Assembly: GCF_003660455.1 (NCBI RefSeq) | Contig: NZ_QZVR01000004.1 | Span: forward strand, 1-64,000 | Length of the DNA stretch: 64,000 nt | Source: Nocardioides ferulae | Lineage (GTDB): Bacteria; Actinomycetota; Actinomycetes; Propionibacteriales; Nocardioidaceae | Direction of reading: 5' to 3' | Shown: one piece after another, positions 35,955 through 43,755 of the stretch | Position numbering within the stretch: the first letter of the stretch is position 1 | Layout: every line of letters begins with the position of its first letter | Position numbers and translations under genes: made by a program | The notes under the pieces: generated by a model | What the model saw: the letters and a program-made list of their open reading frames with translations, nothing else | Told to the model about the DNA's origin: nothing | The model's database searches: none

Positions 35955-36569
35955 ATGCGACACCCCCGTCCCGGCCGAGCGGCCCGCCTGCTCGCCGGCC
36001 TGCTGCTCGGCGGCCTGCTGCTCAGTGGCTGCGGCGACAACGAGGGCACCAACGACGGCGGCTACATCAGCGGCGACGGCTCCTTCGTGCAGTACGCCGA
36101 GGACGACCGCAGCGAGCCGGTCGAGCTGGCCGGAGAGACCCTCCAGGGCGACGCGCTCGACGTGGCCGACCTGCGTGGTGCGCCCGTGGTCGTCAACGTG
36201 TGGTGGTCGCTGTGCGGACCGTGCCGCGTCGAGATGCCGATGCTGGTCGAGGCGGCCGCCGAGCTCGAGGGCGAGGCGGCGTTCATCGGCGTGAACATCC
36301 GCGATGCCAGCCCGGAGAACGGGCTGTCGTTCGAGCGCAGCATGGGCGTCGACTACCCCACGATCTACGACCCGAGCGGTGAGGCGCTGCTGGCCTTCGC
36401 CGGCAAGGTCAACCCGCGCACGATCCCCACCACGATCGTGCTCGACCCCGAGGGCCGGATCGCGGCCGTCGTGAACGGCCCGATCCCCTCCAAGCGCACA
36501 CTCGTCGGGTTGGTCGAGGACGCCGCGGAGGGCGCGAGCGGGGGCACCGGCGAGGCCGTCGATGGGTGA
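35955..36569 (+). CDS. TlpA/ResA-like thioredoxin lipoprotein
   Basis: A 204-residue extracytoplasmic disulfide reductase for apocytochrome c. The signal peptide ends in a lipobox LLSGC (Cys26). The thioredoxin domain has LRGAPVVVNVWWSLCGPC with active Cys87 and Cys90, and the cis-Pro in NPRTIPTTIVLD. It would receive electrons from CcdA, encoded in an 8-base overlap downstream, and keep heme-binding cysteines reduced. The usual aromatic W-C-x-P-C context is WSLCGPC here. Confidence 0.93.
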   Translation: MRHPRPGRAARLLAGLLLGGLLLSGCGDNEGTNDGGYISGDGSFVQYAEDDRSEPVELAGETLQGDALDVADLRGAPVVVNVWWSLCGPCRVEMPMLVEAAAELEGEAAFIGVNIRDASPENGLSFERSMGVDYPTIYDPSGEALLAFAGKVNPRTIPTTIVLDPEGRIAAVVNGPIPSKRTLVGLVEDAAEGASGGTGEAVDG

Positions 36570-37317
36570 GTGGTTCCAGCAGACCGCGGGCTCCGGCTCG
36601 TTGGCGCTCGCCATCCCGGTCGCGGTCATCGCCGGCCTGGTCTCCTTCTTCTCCCCGTGCGTGGTGCCGCTGCTGCCCGGCTACCTCTCCTACGCCACCG
36701 GGCTCTCCGGCGCCGACCTCGCCTCCGGCGACGTACGCCGCGGCCGGATGCTGGCCGGCGCCGTGCTGTTCGTGCTCGGCTTCTCGGTGGTCTTCGTCGC
36801 GCTCGGCGTCGCCTCCGGGTCGCTCGGGTCCTGGCTGGTCACCAACCAGCGCACGATGAACGTCGTGCTCGGGGTCGTGGTGATCCTGCTCGGGCTGGGC
36901 TTCCTCGGGGCCGTTCCGTTCCTGCAGCGCGACGTGCGGATCCACAAGGTGCCCGCCGTGGGCCTGGCCGCCGCGCCGCTGATCGGCTTCCTGTTCGGCC
37001 TGGGCTGGATGCCCTGCGTGGGCCCCACCCTCGGCGTCATCTCCACCCTTGCCTGGAACGAGGGGGCCGCCTCCCGCGGCGGCCTGTTGCTCGCCTTCTA
37101 CTCCCTGGGCCTGGGCATCCCGTTCGTGCTGGCCGCGCTCGCCTGGCGCCGGGCCCTGGGCGCGCTGAAGTTCGTGCGCCGCCACCAGCAGTGGGTCACC
37201 CGCGCCGGGGGCGTGATGCTGCTGGTCGTCGGCGCGCTGCTGCTCACCGGCTGGTGGGACCAGATGGTCACCTGGCTCCAGATGAACCTGATCAGCGACT
37301 ACGAGGTGAGCGTGTGA
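36562..37317 (+). CDS. ccdA: Cytochrome c biogenesis protein CcdA
   Basis: A 251-residue membrane protein that carries reducing power across the membrane to the thioredoxin-like lipoprotein. Six helices are visible. The two redox cysteines stand in helix 1 (FFSPCVVPLLPGYLSY) and helix 4 (GLGWMPCVGPTLG), the DsbD-core pattern. It starts inside the 3' end of the preceding gene, and its TGA overlaps the resB GTG. Part of the System II maturation operon. Confidence 0.96.
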   Translation: MGEWFQQTAGSGSLALAIPVAVIAGLVSFFSPCVVPLLPGYLSYATGLSGADLASGDVRRGRMLAGAVLFVLGFSVVFVALGVASGSLGSWLVTNQRTMNVVLGVVVILLGLGFLGAVPFLQRDVRIHKVPAVGLAAAPLIGFLFGLGWMPCVGPTLGVISTLAWNEGAASRGGLLLAFYSLGLGIPFVLAALAWRRALGALKFVRRHQQWVTRAGGVMLLVVGALLLTGWWDQMVTWLQMNLISDYEVSV

Positions 37318-39056
37318 GCACCCCGCCCCGGCCGTCGCTCCCGGACGGCCACGCCGGCGGGACCGCCGAGGACCTCTCCGCCGGACCGGCGGGCACATCC
37401 GGCGCGCCGCGGCGCCCCGGTGAGCTGACGCCCCGTGAGCTGCTGCGCTGGCTGTGGCGCCAGCTGACCTCGATGCGCACCGCGCTGGTGCTGCTGCTGC
37501 TTCTCGCGCTCGCCGCCGTGCCCGGGTCGGTGGTCCCCCAGGAGGGCGTCGACTCGCTCAAGACGTCGAACTGGAAGGAGGAGCACCCCGACCTCACGCC
37601 GATCTACGAACGGCTCGGCCTCTTCGACGTCTACGACTCCCCGTGGTTCGCCGCGATCTACCTGCTGCTGTTCGTCTCGCTGGTGGGCTGCATCATCCCG
37701 CGGCTCGGCGTCTACTGGCGGGCGCTGCGGGCTCAGCCGCCCGCGGCCCCCCGCAACCTGACCCGGCTGCCGGACTCCACGGCGTACCGCACCGACGCCT
37801 CCGCCGACGAGGTGTTGGCCCGCGCCCGCGAGGTGCTGCGCGGACGCCGCTACCGGCTTCGCCGCACGGACCCCGCCGGGCCCGGCGCCGACGCCGTCTC
37901 GGCCGAGCGGGGCCACCTGCGCGAGGCCGGCAACCTGGTCTTCCACCTCTCGCTGCTCGTGGTGCTGGTCGGGTTCGCGATGGGCGGCCTGCTCGGCTAC
38001 CGCGGCGGCGTGATCGTGATCGTCGGCGACAGCTTCAGCAACGGACTCACCTCCTACGACGACTTCGCCCCGGGAGACCTGTTCGACGAGACCGACATGG
38101 AGCCGTTCTGCTTCACCGTCGAGGACTTCTCGGCCGAGTGGGTGATGAGCGGCCCCGGCCAGGGCACCGCCCGCGGCTTCCGCGCGCCCATCAGCTATCG
38201 CGAGGACTGTGCCGGCACCGACGCGAGCGAGGCGAAGTCCTACGACCTGCGGGTGAACCACCCACTGTCGATCGGCGACACCGACGTCTTCCTGATCGGC
38301 CACGGCTATGCGCCCGTGGTGACGATCCGCGACGGCGAGGGCAACGTGGCCGCCGGTGGTCCGAGGGTCTTCCTGCCGCAGAGCCAGGACTTCTTCTCGT
38401 TCGGGGTGATCAAGGCTCCCGACGCGAAGCCGGGGCAGATCGCGCTCGAGGGGCTGTTCTATCCGACCTTCGCCAACATCGACGGCGACCCGGTCAACAT
38501 CATGGGCGACGACAAGAACCCGCTGCTGTCGATGTCGGTCTACACCGGAGACATCGGCCTCGACAACGGCAGCGCGCAGTCGGTCTACGCCCTCGACAAG
38601 ACCGGCACCGAGCAGGTGATGAAGGCCGACGGCAAGCCGTTCCGGCTCGACATCGCCCCCGGGCAGACCGTGCGGCTGCCCGACGGGCTGGGCTCGGTCA
38701 CCTTCGAGCGGGTCGTGCCCTGGACCCGCCTGCAGATCAGCCAGACGCCCGGCATGAAGCTCGCCCTCGGCGGCGTCGTCCTGGCGCTGGTGGGGCTGCT
38801 CGGCTCGCTGTTCATCCGTCCGCGTCGGGTCTGGGTGCGCGCCCGGGCGGACGGGGCAGGCACACTGGTCGAGGTCGCCGGGTTGGACCGATCCGGTGGC
38901 GGCGACGTGGCCGCCGAGCTGGCCGAGGTCGTGGCCGCCCTGCGCGGCACCGACGACACCACCGCCCGCGGGGGGTCCGGGCCCAGCCGTGCGGCCGACC
39001 CCGACGCCGCACAGGCCACCCCCGAGGCCACCGGCACGAACGAGGAGGACGCGTGA
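37314..39056 (+). CDS. resB: Cytochrome c biogenesis protein ResB
   Basis: A 580-residue System II heme-handling subunit. After about 45 variable residues come helix 1 with MRTALVLLLLLALAAVPGS, the WKEEHPDLTPIYERLGLFDVYDSPWF loop, helix 2 (IYLLLFVSLVGCIIPR), helix 3 (NLVFHLSLLVVLVGFAMG), a large extracytoplasmic domain and a final helix (LALGGVVLALVGLLGSLFI). A hydrophilic tail ends it. It forms the heme transporter/ligase with CcsB, whose GTG overlaps its stop. Confidence 0.95.
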   Translation: MSTPPRPSLPDGHAGGTAEDLSAGPAGTSGAPRRPGELTPRELLRWLWRQLTSMRTALVLLLLLALAAVPGSVVPQEGVDSLKTSNWKEEHPDLTPIYERLGLFDVYDSPWFAAIYLLLFVSLVGCIIPRLGVYWRALRAQPPAAPRNLTRLPDSTAYRTDASADEVLARAREVLRGRRYRLRRTDPAGPGADAVSAERGHLREAGNLVFHLSLLVVLVGFAMGGLLGYRGGVIVIVGDSFSNGLTSYDDFAPGDLFDETDMEPFCFTVEDFSAEWVMSGPGQGTARGFRAPISYREDCAGTDASEAKSYDLRVNHPLSIGDTDVFLIGHGYAPVVTIRDGEGNVAAGGPRVFLPQSQDFFSFGVIKAPDAKPGQIALEGLFYPTFANIDGDPVNIMGDDKNPLLSMSVYTGDIGLDNGSAQSVYALDKTGTEQVMKADGKPFRLDIAPGQTVRLPDGLGSVTFERVVPWTRLQISQTPGMKLALGGVVLALVGLLGSLFIRPRRVWVRARADGAGTLVEVAGLDRSGGGDVAAELAEVVAALRGTDDTTARGGSGPSRAADPDAAQATPEATGTNEEDA

Positions 39057-40078
39057 GCGACCAGGCATGGGAGACCCTGAGCAACCAGGCGGTGGCCGCC
39101 AGCGGGGTCGTCTACTTCCTCGCACTGCTGGCCCACCTGGTCCAGTGGTCGGTGCTGCGCAAGCTGCCGGTCTCGGTCGGTGCCCAGAGCGCCCCCGCAG
39201 CGGCCGCCGACGCGTCCGGAGGCGTGGCGGTGGTCACCGGCCCGGCCACGCACACCCACACCGCGGAGCCGCGCGACGACGAGCAGCGGATCGAGCTGTT
39301 CGGCAGGCTCGGGCTGCTGCTCACCGGCATCGCCGGCCTGGCGCACGCCCTGGCGCTGGTGGCGCGGGGCATGGCCGCGGACCCGAACCGGGTGCCGTGG
39401 GGCAACATGTACGAGTTCACGGTCTCCGGCACCTTCGTGGTCACGGTCACCTATCTGGTGCTCTACCGCCGGTTCGCGCTGGCCTGGATGGCCCCGATCG
39501 TGACCTTCCTGGTGCCGAGCCTGCTGATGGCTGCGGTGATCTGGCTGCACAAGCCGGTCACGCCGCTGATGGACGCCCTCGAGTCGCCGTGGCTGGTCAT
39601 CCACGTGGTCTCCGCGGTGATCGCCACCGGCGCGTTCACCGTCGGGGGCATCGCCTCGGTGCTCTACCTGGTGCAGGACCGGCGGCTGCGCAAGGGCGAG
39701 GTCTCCGACCGCGGCTACCTGGCCCGGGTGCCGGGGCCGGCGGTGCTCGACCGGATCGCCTACCGGCTGCACGCCTTCGCGTTCCCGGTGTGGACCTTCG
39801 CGGTGCTCATCACCGGGCCGATCTGGGCGCACCAGGCCTGGTCGACCTACTGGAACTGGGACCCCAAGGAGGTCTGGGCGTTCATCACCTGGGTCGTCTA
39901 CGCGGCCTACCTGCACGCCCGCTCGACCGCCGGCTGGAAGGGCCGCAACGCCGCGATCCTCGCGCTGGTCGGTCTGGCCACGCTCTGGTACAGCTTCATC
40001 GGGGTGAACTTCTTCTCCACCACCAGCCAGCACTCCTACGCCGCGCCCGCCGTGGTGGTCACCCCCGAGGCCCGCTGA
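39053..40078 (+). CDS. ccsB: Cytochrome c biogenesis protein CcsB (CcsA/ResC family)
   Basis: A 341-residue membrane protein with about eight helices. The heme-handling Trp-rich loop reads STYWNWDPKEVWAFITW (WxWDxKExW) near residues 262-278, and conserved His residues lie in HVVSAVI and in the C-terminal SQHSY. With ResB it delivers heme to apocytochrome c outside the membrane. A 40-residue Ala-rich insertion follows helix 1. It ends the operon; two nested inverted repeats follow. Confidence 0.95.
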   Translation: MSDQAWETLSNQAVAASGVVYFLALLAHLVQWSVLRKLPVSVGAQSAPAAAADASGGVAVVTGPATHTHTAEPRDDEQRIELFGRLGLLLTGIAGLAHALALVARGMAADPNRVPWGNMYEFTVSGTFVVTVTYLVLYRRFALAWMAPIVTFLVPSLLMAAVIWLHKPVTPLMDALESPWLVIHVVSAVIATGAFTVGGIASVLYLVQDRRLRKGEVSDRGYLARVPGPAVLDRIAYRLHAFAFPVWTFAVLITGPIWAHQAWSTYWNWDPKEVWAFITWVVYAAYLHARSTAGWKGRNAAILALVGLATLWYSFIGVNFFSTTSQHSYAAPAVVVTPEAR

Positions 40079-40094
40079 CCCCGGGGTTGCCGCC

Positions 40095-40168
40095 GAGCCG
40101 TCACTGGTTCACGGGTTCTCGCGGCGTGTCGAGGAACGGTTGACGCCTCGACCGCGGACTGACGGCTC
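40095..40168. terminator. Nested inverted repeats after ccsB
   Basis: Outer arms GAGCCGTCA (40095-40103) and TGACGGCTC (40160-40168), inner arms GTCGAGG (40128-40134) and CCTCGAC (40146-40152). They lie between two convergent genes and could form a bidirectional terminator. Confidence 0.45.
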
Positions 40169-40182
40169 AGCCCCGATCGGGC

Positions 40183-40395
40183 TCAGGTCTCGGGGTCCTC
40201 GGGGTGGCGGCGCTTGCGGTCCAGGTCGCGCAGGAAGTCGTCATCGTCGTCGGGGCCTATCGGCCGCGGCGGGGCCGGCGGGCGCCCGGGACCACGTGAT
40301 GCCTGCCCGCGTCCGGGCAGCTCACCTTGGAACATGCGGACGGCCAGGTAGACCGCGACTGCGATCACGATCACCACGAGCAGGAGCTTGAGCAC
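40183..40395 (-). CDS. Small membrane protein of unknown function
   Basis: A 70-residue protein: one N-terminal transmembrane helix (LKLLLVVIVIAVAVYLAV) followed by a Pro/Arg/Asp-rich cytoplasmic tail containing DDDDDFLRDLDRKRR. GTG 40395 is chosen because TACCCT ends 6 bases upstream; a GTG at 40416 would add seven residues. It is divergent from the DUF4229 gene, and their -10 boxes lie in the arms of one inverted repeat. It resembles short actinobacterial proteins annotated only as hypothetical. Confidence 0.75.
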   Translation of the reverse strand: MLKLLLVVIVIAVAVYLAVRMFQGELPGRGQASRGPGRPPAPPRPIGPDDDDDFLRDLDRKRRHPEDPET

Positions 40396-40400
40396 CCCTC

Positions 40401-40434
40401 CAGGGTAGGTGGGCACAGGTGAGCGCCTACCCTG
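40401..40434. promoter_or_regulatory. Inverted repeat containing two divergent -10 boxes
   Basis: Perfect 9-base arms CAGGGTAGG (40401-40409) and CCTACCCTG (40426-40434). Each arm contains TACCCT read outward, 6 bases before a GTG start on either side (40395 minus, 40440 plus). Both transcripts would be leaderless and probably controlled together. Confidence 0.6.
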
Positions 40435-40439
40435 AACCC

Positions 40440-40679
40440 GTGAAGGAGTTCTGGGTCTACACCGGCCTGCGGCTGTCGCTGTTCGCCGCTTCGCTCGGGG
40501 TCGTGTTCGGCATCTGGGCGCTGGTCGCCGACTCGGTCCCGCTGCTGTGGGTGATCGTGATCGCGTTCCTGGTCAGCGGAGTGGCGTCGTACTTCCTGCT
40601 CAACGCCCAGCGCGACGCCTTCGCCCGCCGGGTCGAGTCCAGGGTGGAGCACATGAAGTCGAAGGAAGACATCGACTGA
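40440..40679 (+). CDS. DUF4229 small membrane protein
   Basis: A 79-residue protein with two transmembrane helices (GLRLSLFAASLGVVFGIWALVA and VPLLWVIVIAFLVSGVASYFLL) and a charged C-terminus (RRVESRVEHMKSKEDID). This layout is DUF4229, found near menA and cytochrome c genes in many actinobacteria. GTG 40440 is chosen from the leaderless promoter; an upstream in-frame GTG at 40419 would place the -10 box inside the gene. Function unknown, perhaps membrane or quinone related by context only. Confidence 0.82.
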   Translation: MKEFWVYTGLRLSLFAASLGVVFGIWALVADSVPLLWVIVIAFLVSGVASYFLLNAQRDAFARRVESRVEHMKSKEDID

Positions 40680-40719
40680 CAGGCGAGGAGGTCGCTCCGC
40701 TCGCCGAGGCTCGCCCCGT

Positions 40720-40766
40720 CTGATGTGGAGTTCGCTGCCACTGGGTGACAGCAGGTTCCACATCAG
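40720..40766. terminator. Bidirectional terminator hairpin between DUF4229 and menA
   Basis: Arms CTGATGTGGA (40720-40729) and TCCACATCAG (40757-40766) are perfect over 10 bases, and the interior adds GCTG-CAC/GTG-CAGC pairing. It lies between two convergent stops (40679 and 40772). Confidence 0.7.
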
Positions 40767-40771
40767 TCGCG

Positions 40772-41647
40772 TCAACCGCCGAGCAGCAGCCCGAGGGCGA
40801 CCAGAGCGGCCCAGAGCAGCTCGGCGACCCCGACCTGCTGCAGCACCGGGATCAGCGCCGGTCCGGTGGCACCGCCGGTGACGGTGCTGACCGCCCGCCC
40901 CGCGGGAAGCAGGAAGCCGAGCCCGAGCAGCGCCCACCAGGTCGTGGCCACCGCGACCGCCACCACGGCCACCGCCGCCGCGAGCACCAGCAGGGCGAAG
41001 AAGCCGCGGGTCCGCGGCTCGCCGAGGCGCACCGCGAGCGTGCGCTTGCCGGCGACGGTGTCGGTGGGGATGTCGCGCAGGTTGTTCGCGACCAGGATCG
41101 CGCAGGCCAGCGCGCCGACGCCCACCGCGGCGTACAGCGCCGGCCACTCCCAGCTCTCGGTCTGCACGTAGGTGGTGCCGACCACGGCGACCAGCCCGAA
41201 GAAGACGAACACCATCACCTCGCCCAGCCCGAGATAGCCGTAGGGCTTGGAGCCGCCCGTGTAGAACCAGGCCGCCACCACGCAGACGACGCCCACCGCG
41301 ACCAGCCACCACGCGGTCGTCGCCGCGAGCGCCAGCCCGGCGATCCCGGCGACGCCGAAGGCCAGGAAGGCCGCCCGCTTGACCGACCCGGCAGCGGCGG
41401 CGCCGGAGCCGACCAGCCGCATCGGCCCGACCCGGTCGGCGTCGGTGCCGCGCACCCCGTCGGAGTAGTCGTTGGCGTAGTTGACCGCGACCTGCAGGGC
41501 CAGGCTCACCACCAGCGCCAGCAGCGCCTTCCACCACACCACGCCGTCGACGTACGCCGCGACGCCGGTGCCGGCGAGCACCGGTGCGACCGCGGCGGGC
41601 AGGGTCCGGGGCCGGGAGCCGGCGAGCCACTGAGCTGGAGTTGCCAC
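40772..41647 (-). CDS. menA: 1,4-dihydroxy-2-naphthoate polyprenyltransferase
   Basis: Attaches the isoprenoid chain to dihydroxynaphthoate, the membrane step of menaquinone synthesis. The 291 residues form about nine helices. The two Asp-rich motifs are NYANDYSDGVRGTDADR (about 56-72) and NNLRDIPTDTVAGKRTLAV, and SKPYGYLGLGE is typical of MenA. The start is GTG 41647. It is divergent from menE with 81 bases between, which would allow joint control of the pathway. Confidence 0.96.
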   Translation of the reverse strand: MATPAQWLAGSRPRTLPAAVAPVLAGTGVAAYVDGVVWWKALLALVVSLALQVAVNYANDYSDGVRGTDADRVGPMRLVGSGAAAAGSVKRAAFLAFGVAGIAGLALAATTAWWLVAVGVVCVVAAWFYTGGSKPYGYLGLGEVMVFVFFGLVAVVGTTYVQTESWEWPALYAAVGVGALACAILVANNLRDIPTDTVAGKRTLAVRLGEPRTRGFFALLVLAAAVAVVAVAVATTWWALLGLGFLLPAGRAVSTVTGGATGPALIPVLQQVGVAELLWAALVALGLLLGG

Positions 41648-41715
41648 GACCGGCCATTCAACACGCCCCCGCGCGGGCGCGGGGAGACGGGGCCGGTGGC
41701 GGTGGGACCCCCGGA

Positions 41716-41721
41716 TAGCGT
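41716..41721 (+). promoter_or_regulatory. -10 box of a predicted leaderless menE promoter
   Basis: TAGCGT, 7 bases, then the menE ATG; no ribosome site. Confidence 0.55.
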
Positions 41722-41728
41722 GCTCGCC

Positions 41729-42778
41729 ATGGATCCACTGCGGCCGGTGACCGGCGCCGCCCCCGAAGCCGTGGCGGCGCTGGAGCGGTGGCTGGCGGTG
41801 CCGGACGAGCCGCCGCCCTTGACCGTGGAGACGTCCGGGTCGACCGGGCGCCCGAAGCGGGTCGTGCTCTCGCGGGCCGCGGTGCTCGCCTCGGTCGAGG
41901 CGAGCGCCCGTCGCGTGGGCGGCACCGGCCGGTGGCTGCTCGCGCTGCCGTCGGCGTACGTCGCCGGGGTGCAGGTGGTCTGCCGGTCGCTAGGCGCGGG
42001 CCACCGGCCGGTGCTCGCCGAGGAGCACCCGGACTTCGCCGCCGCCACGGAGGCGCTCGGCGCCGGTCCCCGGTTCACCTCGCTGGTGCCGACCCAGCTG
42101 CACCGGCTCCTCGACGACCCGGCGTCTGCGGCGGCGCTGGCGACCTTCCACACGATCCTGCTCGGCGGCGGCCCGATCGACCCCGCGCTGCGGGACCGTG
42201 CGGAGGCTGCAGGGGTGCTCGTGATGGCGACCTACGGGTCGGCCGAGACCGCCGGCGGGTGCGTCTACGACGGGATGCCGCTCGACGGGGTCGGTCTCGC
42301 GATCGGTGGGGACGGCCGGATCCGGCTGGCCGGGCCGACGCTGTTCGACGGCTACGACGGCGACCCGGAGCTGACCGGGCAGGTGCTGGTCGACGGCTGG
42401 TTCCTCACCTCCGACGCGGGACGGCTCGACGAGGACGGCCGGCTGCAGGTGCTGGGCCGCCTCGACGACGTCGTGGTGACGGGCGGGGTGAACGTGCCGG
42501 CGCCCGCGGTGGCCGCACGGCTGCGGGCACACCCGGCCGTGGCCGACGCGGAGGTGCTGGGCGTGACCGACGAGGAGTGGGGCAACCGCCTGGTGGCGTT
42601 CGTCGTGACGTCCGAGGGTCGCGGCGTCTCGCTGGCGGACCTGCGGGACTGGGTTGCCGAGGAGCGGCCGCGGTCCTGGGCGCCGCGGCAGCTGGTTGCG
42701 CTCGAGGCGATGCCGCTGCTGGGCAACGGCAAGCCGGACCGGATGCGGCTGCGGGCGATGGCGGAGGAGGACCGATGA
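41729..42778 (+). CDS. menE: o-Succinylbenzoate-CoA ligase
   Basis: Activates o-succinylbenzoate with ATP and CoA in menaquinone synthesis. The 349 residues are short for the AMP-binding family but usual for actinobacterial MenE. Motifs: VETSGSTGRPKRVVLS (A3), MATYGSAETAGG (A5), LTSDAGRLDEDG (A7), LGRLDDVVVTGGVNV (A8) and LGNGKPDRMRLR (A10 Lys). It is translationally coupled to menC by ATGA, and menC to menD by GTGA, forming one menE-menC-menD unit. menB, which acts on its product, is not in the window. Confidence 0.94.
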   Translation: MDPLRPVTGAAPEAVAALERWLAVPDEPPPLTVETSGSTGRPKRVVLSRAAVLASVEASARRVGGTGRWLLALPSAYVAGVQVVCRSLGAGHRPVLAEEHPDFAAATEALGAGPRFTSLVPTQLHRLLDDPASAAALATFHTILLGGGPIDPALRDRAEAAGVLVMATYGSAETAGGCVYDGMPLDGVGLAIGGDGRIRLAGPTLFDGYDGDPELTGQVLVDGWFLTSDAGRLDEDGRLQVLGRLDDVVVTGGVNVPAPAVAARLRAHPAVADAEVLGVTDEEWGNRLVAFVVTSEGRGVSLADLRDWVAEERPRSWAPRQLVALEAMPLLGNGKPDRMRLRAMAEEDR

Positions 42779-43755
42779 GCTCGGCGCCGGGCGAGGTGCG
42801 GGTGTGGTCGGTGCCGATGCGCACCCGGTTCCGTGGCATCACGGTGCGCGAGGGCGTGCTGCTCCGGGGCGCGGCGGGGTGGGGCGAGTGGTCGCCGTTC
42901 CTGGAGTACTCCCCGCAGGTGGCCGCTCCGTGGCTGCGCTGCGCCGAGGAGGCCGCCGCCGCCGACTGGCCCGACCCGGTGCGCGACTCGGTGCCGGTGA
43001 ACGTGACCGTGCCGGCGGTCGACGCGGAGCGCGCGCACGCGATCGTGACCGCCGGCGGCTGCCGCACCGCCAAGGTGAAGGTGGCCGAGCCCGGCCAGGG
43101 CCTCGCCGACGACCAGGCCCGCCTGGAGGCGGTGCGCGACGCGCTCGGCCCCGACGGCCGGGTGCGGGTCGACGCCAACGGCGGCTGGGACGTCGACGCC
43201 GCGGTCGCCGCCATCGGGCTGCTCGACCGGGCCGCCGGCGGACTGGAGTACGTCGAGCAGCCGTGCGGGAGCGTGGAGGAGCTGGCGCTGGTGCGGCGCC
43301 GGGTCGGCGTACCGGTGGCCGCCGACGAGTCGATCCGCCGGGCGGCCGACCCCTACCGGGTGCGCGACCTCGAGGCCGCGGACGTCGCCGTGCTGAAGGT
43401 GCAGCCGCTCGGCGGGGTGCGCGCCTGCCTGCGGATCGCCGAGGACATCGGGCTGCCCGTCGTGGTCTCGTCGGCGTTGGAGAGCTCGGTCGGGATCGCG
43501 GCCGGCGTGGCGCTGGCGGCCGCGCTGCCCGAGCTGCCCTACGCCTGCGGGCTCGCGACCGTGCAGCTGCTCAGCGACGACGTCGTGGCCGCACCGCTGC
43601 TGCCGGTCGACGGGGCGCTGCCGGTGGTGCGCCCCGAGGTCGACGAGGCCGCCCTCGGGCGGCTGGCGGCGGACCCGGACCGGGTGGCCCACTGGGAGGA
43701 ACGGCTGGCCGCGGTGCGTTCGCTGCTCGAGGTGGGGGAGGATCGGGGACTGTGA
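42775..43755 (+). CDS. menC: o-Succinylbenzoate synthase
   Basis: Dehydrates SHCHC to o-succinylbenzoate. The 326-residue protein has the enolase-superfamily layout with a capping domain and barrel: catalytic Lys in TAKVKV, metal ligands Asp in RVDANGGWD, Glu in YVEQPC and Asp in VAADESI, and the second Lys in VAVLKVQPLGG. ATG overlaps the menE stop. The length and order are those of the short MenC class in actinobacteria. Confidence 0.95.
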   Translation: MSSAPGEVRVWSVPMRTRFRGITVREGVLLRGAAGWGEWSPFLEYSPQVAAPWLRCAEEAAAADWPDPVRDSVPVNVTVPAVDAERAHAIVTAGGCRTAKVKVAEPGQGLADDQARLEAVRDALGPDGRVRVDANGGWDVDAAVAAIGLLDRAAGGLEYVEQPCGSVEELALVRRRVGVPVAADESIRRAADPYRVRDLEAADVAVLKVQPLGGVRACLRIAEDIGLPVVVSSALESSVGIAAGVALAAALPELPYACGLATVQLLSDDVVAAPLLPVDGALPVVRPEVDEAALGRLAADPDRVAHWEERLAAVRSLLEVGEDRGL

